Assembly (NCBI GenBank): GCA_964503275.1
Contig: CAZCZO010000014.1
Coordinates: 1 to 64,000, forward strand
DNA length: 64,000 nt
Direction: 5' to 3'
Source: DASRAP01 sp964503275
Lineage (GTDB): Bacteria; Gemmatimonadota; Gemmatimonadetes; Gemmatimonadales; Gemmatimonadaceae
Shown here: positions 18,044-25,340 of the stretch, piece after piece
How the letters are laid out: the number at the start of each line of letters is the position of its first letter
Numbering within the stretch: position 1 is the first letter of the stretch
The notes under the pieces: generated by a model
Database searches by the model: none
Seen by the model: the letters and a program-made list of their open reading frames with translations, nothing else
Told to the model about the DNA's origin: nothing
Position numbers and translations under genes: made by a program

Positions 18044-20320
18044 CTACTCGAGCACCAGTCGGGTCGTGCGGGTATGCACGCGTCCGGTGATCGCGTCGCG
18101 GAGCTCCACCTGGACCACGTACTCACCCGGCGGTGAGTCCCCGAGGTCGAGGGTCAGTCGCTCGACGAGCACGGGCGCGGCAGCCGTCGTGCGTGCGTAG
18201 CGGATCGCCACGCCATCGGCATTCCGGTCCACGCCGGCCACCGAGGCCAGGGCGCCCACCACGCGCGCGATCACCCCGGCGCCTGAGCCGCGGACGCGGC
18301 GCAGCTGGACCTGCACCTCGAATCGTGAAGCACCACCCTCACTCCCCAATTCGTAGGACTCCCACACCAGCGCGACACTGCGCTGGCCGCGGAGCGGACC
18401 GATCAGCGGCGCGACGCGCGCGTCCTCCCAGCGACGGGCGTCGGCGGCCTCGTCCAGTCTGGTCCCGAGCAGGACATCGCTGAGTCCGGCACCGCGCAGG
18501 GTGAATCCGGAGGCCGCATCATCGCGGAGGACGAGTGGGCTGGTCGCACGCCCCGCGGCGAGCAGTCCGTCGGCGGTGGTCTCCGCACGCCACAGGTAGT
18601 CGCCGGCGCGCACCCGCTTCGTCCAGCGGAGCTCGCCGTCGGCGGTCACCGGCGTGGACTCCCGGAACGCATCTGGCACCGAGCGCCCGAACAGCCACGT
18701 GGTGGCCGTGAGCGTGGTCCCGCGGGCGGCCAGGGCGCGCAGTTGCTCGACAGGGGCCCGCGTCGCGACGAAGAGCGTGACCGAGTCCGGACCCGCGCGG
18801 AACCGCACGAGCTGCGCGGGCATCGAGTCGATCTGCATCGTGGCGATGTTGTCGAAGCGCGCGGGTTGCGATTCGAACATGAACTCGTTGATCCGCTGAT
18901 CGTCGAACGCGAGCGTGCGCAGGTTGGTGAACGCGAAGAGCAATCCGGCATCGTACACCCAGTACAGCGTGATGCTGGTGCCGCCGCCACCGTCCTGCTC
19001 GCTGCCCACCGTCAGGCGTCGTGACGCCATCGGATCGATGATCTCATCGCGCGAGCCGATCAGGCTCTGCATGCCACCGCCGCGGGGATCATACGTGAGC
19101 CGCACGATCGCATCGGGCGGTCCGTAGCGGAGGAACACCCGACCGCGGTCCGTGTCCACGCCGGCACGGCCGGTCGCGGGGTCGCCCCAGCGCAACTCCG
19201 CGTACGCGATCCGCGCGAGGAACTCCGTGCGCGGATCCTCATCATCCGTGGACCAGAGCGGGTCGGCGAGGAACCACTGGGCGGCCACGGCCCGCTCACG
19301 GGTCGCGGAGTCCAACGCGGCCAACTGCGCGATCTGCGGCGACGCGCTGATGCGCTCGATGCGATCCAGCATCCGTCGCTCGCTGGGGCGCATGGCCCCG
19401 AGCCCCCGGGTCAGTGCCTCACGCGCGCCGGGGATGTCGCGGCCGCGTGCCAGCGCGAGACCGAGCCCCATCCAGCCCCACGGATCCGCCGGTGCCTGGA
19501 GGCTGCGGTCACGCGCCAACCGCGCCAACTCCGTCCACCGCTCGCGACCCAGATAGAGGATCGCCAGCGCCCGATACGTCCGCTCGTCGGTCGGTGCACG
19601 ATCGTATGCACGCCGCAGCCAGTGCTCGGCCCGGAGGTACGAGGCCTCGCCCGCGACCTCGAACGGCACCGCCGTCGTGTTGAAGAGCAGCTGGGTGATC
19701 GCGTGATAGTAGTCGCTCGGTCGCGGTTCCGTGCTCGGCGTGAATTCGAATCCGGTCCAGAGCCCCATCAACTGCACCACATTGCGAAGTGTATCGGCGC
19801 CGACCTCGCGGGTGATGCGACGGTGCGCCATGGTCTCATACGAGTTCCACAGCATGCGGCCGATGCTCAGCGCGGCATTGGCGTCGAGTTCGGCCGTCGG
19901 ATGCTCGGCGAGCAGCGCGAGGATCTCGTCGGCGTAGCGCTCGGCGCGGGCGAGCATCGGGGTGCGGCCCACCAGGTCGACGAGGAACGCGCTGAGGGTC
20001 ATCCGATACGTCAGCGAGTCCGGGGCGAGCTGGACCGCGCGACGCAAGGCGATGTCGGCGCGCTCACGCAGGGGCATCGGGACCAGTCCGGGGATCCGGG
20101 GCGACGCGTCGGCGCGCGTGGCCAGGGTCCACGCGACCTGTCCCAAGCGGTGCCACGCCGCAGCGTCGCTCGGCGTCCGGCGAACGCTGCGGTCAAGGGT
20201 GGCCAGCACGCGCTGTGAATCGGCCACCGCGCCGGCGGACAGGACGCCTGCCCCGTCGGGCGCCTGGGCCCCCAATCGCACACTGGCCGCGAACAACGCA
20301 CAGAACACCAAACGATGCAT
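18044..20320 (-). CDS. GWxTD-domain protein with TPR-like N-terminus, secreted
   Basis: 758-residue exported protein of unknown function. A signal peptide is clear (MHRLVFCALFAASVRLGAQ). Residues ~25-330 are helical repeats of the TPR kind (AAAWHRLGQVAWTLA, ERTYRALAILYLGRERWTELARLA). Around residue 355 a degenerate GWxTD core (LWSTDDEDPRTEFLARIAYAELRWG) is followed by the characteristic GRVFLRYGPPDAIV and ITLYWVYD. The C-terminal part is beta-rich and ends in a GEYVVQVELRDAITG segment typical of the family. GWxTD proteins are known from Gemmatimonadota, Acidobacteriota and related phyla without an established function. It is monocistronic with its own promoter. Confidence 0.75.
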   Translation of the reverse strand: MHRLVFCALFAASVRLGAQAPDGAGVLSAGAVADSQRVLATLDRSVRRTPSDAAAWHRLGQVAWTLATRADASPRIPGLVPMPLRERADIALRRAVQLAPDSLTYRMTLSAFLVDLVGRTPMLARAERYADEILALLAEHPTAELDANAALSIGRMLWNSYETMAHRRITREVGADTLRNVVQLMGLWTGFEFTPSTEPRPSDYYHAITQLLFNTTAVPFEVAGEASYLRAEHWLRRAYDRAPTDERTYRALAILYLGRERWTELARLARDRSLQAPADPWGWMGLGLALARGRDIPGAREALTRGLGAMRPSERRMLDRIERISASPQIAQLAALDSATRERAVAAQWFLADPLWSTDDEDPRTEFLARIAYAELRWGDPATGRAGVDTDRGRVFLRYGPPDAIVRLTYDPRGGGMQSLIGSRDEIIDPMASRRLTVGSEQDGGGGTSITLYWVYDAGLLFAFTNLRTLAFDDQRINEFMFESQPARFDNIATMQIDSMPAQLVRFRAGPDSVTLFVATRAPVEQLRALAARGTTLTATTWLFGRSVPDAFRESTPVTADGELRWTKRVRAGDYLWRAETTADGLLAAGRATSPLVLRDDAASGFTLRGAGLSDVLLGTRLDEAADARRWEDARVAPLIGPLRGQRSVALVWESYELGSEGGASRFEVQVQLRRVRGSGAGVIARVVGALASVAGVDRNADGVAIRYARTTAAAPVLVERLTLDLGDSPPGEYVVQVELRDAITGRVHTRTTRLVLE

Positions 20321-20390
20321 GTGGATGGCTCGGGTCAAAGGGGAGCCACGGCTCGCACACCGGCCGGGCGTGGCGTACGGCGTGGCGGGG

Positions 20391-20420
20391 AGTATAGGAG
20401 TCCGCACGCGGCGGTGGCAA
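20391..20420 (-). promoter_or_regulatory. Promoter of the GWxTD gene
   Basis: On the minus strand TTGCCA (20420-20415) and TATACT (20396-20391) are 18 bases apart, close to the sigma-70 consensus. Transcription would start near 20384, leaving a leader of about 64 bases before the ATG at 20320. Confidence 0.65.
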
Positions 20421-20478
20421 GGCGAGCGGGTCAGCTCGTGCCGGGGGCGCATCCGCACCGGTGCGCCATCGCAGGCGC

Positions 20479-20484
20479 TATCTT
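20479..20484 (+). promoter_or_regulatory. Candidate -10 box for the acyl-CoA carboxylase operon, near-leaderless
   Basis: TATCTT ends seven bases before the ATG at 20492, so the transcript would begin at or just before the start codon. No -35 can be recognised at 17-18 bases. The 171-base gap to the divergent GWxTD gene holds only these two promoters as far as I can see. Confidence 0.4.
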
Positions 20485-20491
20485 TCCCCAC

Positions 20492-22042
20492 ATGGCACCG
20501 ACTGACAAACTCGACTTGCTTGCGCGACGGCGCGCCGAGGCAGAGCAGGGCGGCGGCGCGTCGCGCATCGACGCGCAGCACGCCAAGGGGAAGTTCACGG
20601 CACACGAGCGGCTCGACCTCTTGTTGGACGAGGGCTCGTTCACCGAGATCGATCGCTTCGTGACGCATCGCTCCCGCGACTTCGGTCTCGACCGGCAAAC
20701 GTTCCTCGGCGACGGCGTCGTCACCGGCTTCGGGCGGATCCACGGGCGCCTGGTCTACGTGTTCTCGCAGGACTTCACGGTCCTCGGCGGCTCGCTCTCG
20801 GAGGCGCATGCGGGCAAGATCTGCAAGATCATGGACCTCGCCGTGCGCAACGGGGCACCGGTGATCGGGCTGAATGACTCGGGGGGGGCGCGGATCCAAG
20901 AGGGGGTGGATTCGCTCGGTGGCTACGCGGAGGTCTTCCTGCGCAACACGCTCGCCTCGGGCGTGGTCCCGCAGATCTCGGCCATCCTCGGGCCCTGTGC
21001 GGGCGGCGCGGTGTACTCGCCGGCGATCACGGACTTCGTGTACATGGTGCGCGGCACCTCATACATGTTCGTCACCGGGCCTAACGTGGTGAAGACGGTG
21101 ACCCACGAGGATGTCACGATGGATCAGCTCGGCGGGGCCGACGTGCACGCCGGCACCTCTGGGGTCGCACACTTCGCGCACGACAACGAGCTGGCCTGTC
21201 TGGGCGCGATCCGCGAGCTGTTCCGCTACATCCCGCAGAACAACCTCGAGGAGCCACCGCGCGGCGCGGGCCGCGATCCGCGTGATCGCCAGGACGAAGC
21301 ACTGCGCGAGATCGTCCCCGATTCCGCGAACAAGCCCTACGACATGCGAGAGGTGCTGCGGCGGGTCGTCGACGACGGGGAGTTCTACGAGGTCCAGCCC
21401 GACTACGCCGCGAACATCCTCGTTGGCTTCGCGCATCTCGGTGGGCACAGCGTCGGCATCGTCGCGAATCAGCCCGCCGTGCTCGCGGGGGTGCTCGACA
21501 TCAACGCGTCGATCAAAGCGGCCCGCTTCATCCGCTTCTGCGATGCCTTCAACATCCCGCTCGTGACCTTCGAGGATGTGCCGGGGTTCCTGCCGGGCAT
21601 CGGCCAGGAACATGCGGGCATCATCAAGCATGGCGCGAAGTTGCTCTATGCGTACTGCGAGGCGACGGTGCCGAAGCTGACCGTCATCACGCGCAAGGCC
21701 TACGGTGGCGCGTACGACGTCATGAGCTCGAAGCACATCCGCGGGGACTACAACGTCGCGTGGCCGACCGCCGAGATCGCGGTCATGGGGCCCAAAGGCG
21801 CCGTCGAGATCCTGTTCAAGAAGGAGATCGCGGAGGCCGATGATCCCACCGCCGCGATGGACCGGCGCGTGGCCGAGTACACCGAGAAGTTCGCGAACCC
21901 GTACGTCGCCGCGTCGCGCGGGTTCGTCGACGACATCATCGATCCGCGGGAGACCCGGCCCCGACTGATCGGTGCCCTCGAGGCGCTCCGCAGCAAGCGC
22001 GATCGGAACCCGGCGAAGAAGCACGGGAACATCCCCCTGTGA
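20492..22042 (+). CDS. pccB: Acyl-CoA carboxylase carboxyltransferase subunit (propionyl-CoA carboxylase beta type)
   Basis: Transfers carboxyl from carboxybiotin to propionyl-, acetyl- or another acyl-CoA. The 516-residue protein carries the complete double crotonase-like carboxyltransferase fold with GGSLSEAHAGKICKIMDLA and GLNDSGGARIQEGVDSLGGY. It also has CAGGAVYSPAITDF and, in the C-terminal half, DVPGFLPGIGQEHAGIIKHG and RKAYGGAYDVM. This single-chain type differs from the AccA/AccD pair. It heads an operon with biotin carboxylase and a biotin carrier, suggesting a separate propionyl-CoA or long-chain acyl-CoA carboxylase. Substrate cannot be fixed from the sequence. Confidence 0.92.
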   Translation: MAPTDKLDLLARRRAEAEQGGGASRIDAQHAKGKFTAHERLDLLLDEGSFTEIDRFVTHRSRDFGLDRQTFLGDGVVTGFGRIHGRLVYVFSQDFTVLGGSLSEAHAGKICKIMDLAVRNGAPVIGLNDSGGARIQEGVDSLGGYAEVFLRNTLASGVVPQISAILGPCAGGAVYSPAITDFVYMVRGTSYMFVTGPNVVKTVTHEDVTMDQLGGADVHAGTSGVAHFAHDNELACLGAIRELFRYIPQNNLEEPPRGAGRDPRDRQDEALREIVPDSANKPYDMREVLRRVVDDGEFYEVQPDYAANILVGFAHLGGHSVGIVANQPAVLAGVLDINASIKAARFIRFCDAFNIPLVTFEDVPGFLPGIGQEHAGIIKHGAKLLYAYCEATVPKLTVITRKAYGGAYDVMSSKHIRGDYNVAWPTAEIAVMGPKGAVEILFKKEIAEADDPTAAMDRRVAEYTEKFANPYVAASRGFVDDIIDPRETRPRLIGALEALRSKRDRNPAKKHGNIPL

Positions 22043-23595
22043 GCACCCTGCAGCGGGACCACACGGGCACGGGGCCGGAGCGGCCGATCCGCAAGTTGCT
22101 GATCGCCAATCGGGGCGAGATCGCGTTGCGCGTGATCCGCGCGTGCCGCGACCTGGGGATCGCCACGGTGGCGGTGTACTCCGATGCCGATGCGCGCGCG
22201 CCCTTCGTGCTGGCGGCCGACGAGGCGATCCGGCTCGGTCCGCCACCCTCCTCGGAGTCGTATCTCCGCGGGGAGCTGCTCATCGAGGTCGCCCAGCGCG
22301 TCGGGGCGCAGGCCATCCACCCCGGGTACGGCTTCTTGTCGGAACGGGCATGGTTCGCGCGGGCGGTCCGTGAGGCCGGCCTGATCTGGGTCGGACCGCC
22401 CGCCGAGGCGATCGAGGCCATGGGATCGAAGACCGCCGCACGGCAGCTCGCCATCGCGCACGGGGTGCCAGTGGTGCCGGGGACCGTCGAGCCGGTCCAC
22501 GACGCGGCCGACGCGGTGCGACTGGCCGAGTCCTTCGGGTTCCCGGTGCTGCTCAAGGCCGTGGCCGGCGGCGGGGGCAAGGGCATGCGCGTGGTCCACG
22601 ACGCGGCGAGTCTGCCTCTCGCGCTCGACTCGGCGCGTCGCGAGGCCCTGAATGCCTTCGGTGACGACGCCGTGTTCATCGAGAAGTTCATCGTGGGGCC
22701 GCGGCATGTCGAGATCCAGGTCCTCGCTGACGAGTATGGCCATGTGACGGCGCTCGGCGAGCGCGAGTGCTCCATCCAGCGGCGCCATCAGAAGATGATC
22801 GAAGAGGCCCCGTCGGTCGCGCTCACGTCCGAACTCCGCGCCCGCATGTGCCGCTCCGCGATCGCGGCCGCCAAGGCTGCGGGCTATGTCAACGCGGGGA
22901 CCTGCGAGTTCCTGCTGGATGCGCAGGGGAATTACTACTTCCTCGAGATGAACACCCGCATCCAGGTCGAACATCCGGTGACGGAGTTCGTGACCGGCGT
23001 GGACCTGGTCCAGTGGCAGTTGCGCATCGCCCAGGGCGAGGCGCTGACCTTGCCGGAACTCGTCGAACCACGTGGCTGGGCGATCGAGTGCCGGATCACG
23101 TCGGAGGATCCGGCGAACGGGTTCCTCCCGTCGACGGGCCGTGTCGAGTATCTGCGGGTCCCCGCCGGTCCGGGCGTGCGCTGGGATGCCGGGATCGGGA
23201 TCGGCACCGAGGTGGGCCTGCACTACGACCCGATGCTGGCCAAGCTCATCGTCCATGCCGAGACGCGGGCGCTGGCCATCGCGCGCATGCAACGCGCGTT
23301 GGCCGACCTCACCATCGTCGGCGTCGATACGTCGCGGGAGTTCCACCTGCGTATGATGGAGAACGCCGACTTCCGGCGCGGCGAGTTCGACATCCAGTGG
23401 TTGGAGCGGGAGTTGCCCGGCATCCTGGCGGCGTCCGCGCCCCAAGGGACCCTGGAGGTCGCGGCACTGGCGGCGGCCCTGCTCGCCCACCAAGAACGCA
23501 TCCAGCCGCCAGTGACCGCGTCCACGGCGCCCACGCCGACGGCGGTGGAGTCGGCGTGGCAGCGGGCGGCACGGCAGGACGCCCTGCGCCGGTGA
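22039..23595 (+). CDS. accC: Biotin carboxylase subunit of acyl-CoA carboxylase
   Basis: ATP-grasp enzyme that carboxylates biotin on the carrier protein. The 518-residue product starts at a GTG overlapping the pccB stop (GTGA). The first ~20 residues are an extension before the conserved KLLIANRGEIALRVIRAC. It has the ATP-binding GGGGKGMRVV, the segment CSIQRRHQKMIEEAPS and the catalytic EMNTRIQVEHPVTE. Its C-terminus has a Pro/Thr-rich tail but no biotinyl domain; the carrier is a separate gene two ORFs downstream. Confidence 0.93.
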   Translation: MSTLQRDHTGTGPERPIRKLLIANRGEIALRVIRACRDLGIATVAVYSDADARAPFVLAADEAIRLGPPPSSESYLRGELLIEVAQRVGAQAIHPGYGFLSERAWFARAVREAGLIWVGPPAEAIEAMGSKTAARQLAIAHGVPVVPGTVEPVHDAADAVRLAESFGFPVLLKAVAGGGGKGMRVVHDAASLPLALDSARREALNAFGDDAVFIEKFIVGPRHVEIQVLADEYGHVTALGERECSIQRRHQKMIEEAPSVALTSELRARMCRSAIAAAKAAGYVNAGTCEFLLDAQGNYYFLEMNTRIQVEHPVTEFVTGVDLVQWQLRIAQGEALTLPELVEPRGWAIECRITSEDPANGFLPSTGRVEYLRVPAGPGVRWDAGIGIGTEVGLHYDPMLAKLIVHAETRALAIARMQRALADLTIVGVDTSREFHLRMMENADFRRGEFDIQWLERELPGILAASAPQGTLEVAALAAALLAHQERIQPPVTASTAPTPTAVESAWQRAARQDALRR

Positions 23596-24839
23596 ACCCG
23601 GAGGGATCGGCGAGGGCCCTGCACATCGAGCGGCTCGTGGCCGGTGGCGATGGACTGGCGCGCGACGAGGGCCGGGTGATCTTCGTGCCGCGGAGCGCGC
23701 CCGGCGAGGTCGTCGACGCCGTGCCGGTGCGTCGTGGCGGCGTGTGGCGCGCGTGGCCGACGCGCATCGTCGCCGCGGCACCCGAGCGCGTGCCGCCGCC
23801 CTGTGCACACTTCGACACCGACCGATGCGGCGGGTGTCAGTGGCAGCATCTCACGTACGAGGCGCAACGCCGCGCTAAGAGCGGTCTGATCGCGGAGGCC
23901 TTCGCGCGCATCGCGAAACGGTCCATCGACCCGCCGCTCGTCGAAGCGGCCGCGTCGCCGTGGCGCTATCGCCGGAAACTCACGCTGGCGATGCGGCGCC
24001 GCGATGGCGGTTGGCTCGCGGGGTTGCATCGCGCGGACGCGCCCGGAGTCATCATCCCCATCCGTGATTGCGCCATCACCGATTCCGCGGTGATGGCCGT
24101 GTGGCAGGCGGTCCTCGCGGCCCAGCGTCATCTGCCGCCCACGACGGAGGGGCGAGCGTCCGTGCGCCTGCACGACGATGGATCCGCGTCCTTCGTGTTC
24201 GAGGGTGGCGACCACTGGCCTGGTGCCGCGCGGTTCTTCGCCTCGGTGCCGGCGTTGCGCTCGCTCTGGTGGCACCCGATCCGCGGACATCGCCGCTGCT
24301 TGGCGCGGCGTGAGGTCGCCCAGCGCGACGATGCCTCGTTCGTGCAGGTGAATGCCGCCGTCTCCGCGGCGCTTCGCGATCATGTGGTGGCGCTCGTGGC
24401 CGACCTCTCGCCGGCCCACATCATCGAGGCCTACGCCGGGACGGGCGAGTTGGCGTGGCGCCTGTCCGAGCAGGGCGTCCGCGTGACCGCGATCGAGGCG
24501 GACGCCGACGCGGCCAAGGTCGCCGCCTCGCGGCTCGCGCCGCCCTCGACCGTTCTCACCGGGACGGTCGAGGCGCGCCTCCGCGAGGCGTTCCCCGCCG
24601 ACGTGTTGCTGGTCAATCCGCCCCGCAGCGGGCTGCACGTCGCGGTGACGGAGACGCTCCGGGCCGCGCGCCCGGCGCCGCGCGCGGTCATCTACACCAG
24701 TTGTGATCCGGCCACGCTCGCCCGCGACGTCGCCCGCCTGCCCGGCTGGGCCGTGACCGCGCTGCGCGGCTTCGATATGTTCCCTCAGACGTCCCATGTC
24801 GAGACCGTGTGTCTCTTGCGCCCGGAGTCCCCTGCATGA
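23592..24839 (+). CDS. Class I SAM-dependent RNA m5U methyltransferase (RlmD/TrmA family)
   Basis: Predicted to methylate uridine C5 in 23S rRNA or tRNA. The 415-residue product has an N-terminal TRAM-like domain. A [4Fe-4S] cysteine set follows: C71, C79, C82 and C160, with spacing like RlmD. The SAM-binding segment is IIEAYAGTGELAW, followed by LLVNPPRSGL, and the catalytic Cys371 lies in IYTSCDPATLARD. It starts at a GTG overlapping accC and ends overlapping the biotin carrier gene. That places an RNA-modification gene inside a carboxylase operon. Which nucleotide it modifies is unknown. Confidence 0.85.
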   Translation: MNPEGSARALHIERLVAGGDGLARDEGRVIFVPRSAPGEVVDAVPVRRGGVWRAWPTRIVAAAPERVPPPCAHFDTDRCGGCQWQHLTYEAQRRAKSGLIAEAFARIAKRSIDPPLVEAAASPWRYRRKLTLAMRRRDGGWLAGLHRADAPGVIIPIRDCAITDSAVMAVWQAVLAAQRHLPPTTEGRASVRLHDDGSASFVFEGGDHWPGAARFFASVPALRSLWWHPIRGHRRCLARREVAQRDDASFVQVNAAVSAALRDHVVALVADLSPAHIIEAYAGTGELAWRLSEQGVRVTAIEADADAAKVAASRLAPPSTVLTGTVEARLREAFPADVLLVNPPRSGLHVAVTETLRAARPAPRAVIYTSCDPATLARDVARLPGWAVTALRGFDMFPQTSHVETVCLLRPESPA

Positions 24840-25336
24840 AATACATCGTTGACCTGAATGGCCAGCGCGTTCCGGTGTCGATCAGCGATGCTGGCATCTC
24901 GGTCTCTGACCGTCCCGTCGTGGCCGAGCTGACGGCGATCGACGGCACGCCAGCGCGCATCCTGCGGGTGGGAGATCGGATCCATCGGGTGGTCGCACGC
25001 CGCAACGGGGCACGTGGGGCGCACGTGCTCTGGATCGACGGCTGGCGCTTCGAGGTCGAGGCATTGGACGAACGGACGCGTGCGATCCGCGACCGGGCTG
25101 CTGCGTCGGCGGCGCACAGCGGACCGTCGCCGATCGTGGCCCCGATGCCCGGGATGATCGTTCGCGTGCTCGGGGCGGTGGGGGACCGCGTCGTCGCCGG
25201 CACCCCGCTGGTGGTGATGGAAGCGATGAAGATGGAGAACGAACTGCGGGCGCCGGGCGACGGGACCGTCGCCGAGATCCTCGTGCGGCCAGGCATGGCC
25301 GTCGAGAAGGGGCAGGTCCTCGCGCGCCTGACCTAG
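24836..25336 (+). CDS. Biotin carboxyl carrier protein of acyl-CoA carboxylase
   Basis: 166-residue carrier. The C-terminal ~70 residues form a biotinyl domain with VMEAMKMENELRAPGDG; Lys132 is the expected biotinylation site. Conserved glycines follow the usual pattern (VAPMPGMIVRVL and VGDRVVAGTPL). The N-terminal ~90 residues are a small beta-rich domain seen in carriers of propionyl-CoA-type carboxylases. The ATG overlaps the methyltransferase stop (ATGA). With pccB and accC it completes a three-subunit carboxylase. The gene ends four bases from the convergent histidine kinase. Confidence 0.9.
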   Translation: MKYIVDLNGQRVPVSISDAGISVSDRPVVAELTAIDGTPARILRVGDRIHRVVARRNGARGAHVLWIDGWRFEVEALDERTRAIRDRAAASAAHSGPSPIVAPMPGMIVRVLGAVGDRVVAGTPLVVMEAMKMENELRAPGDGTVAEILVRPGMAVEKGQVLARLT

Positions 25337-25340
25337 ACGC

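Noticed and set aside
16066..18126. Long minus-strand open frame opposite rpsA
   Set aside because: Its composition is repetitive His/Asp/Leu reflecting the antisense of S1 repeats; no start context or family features.
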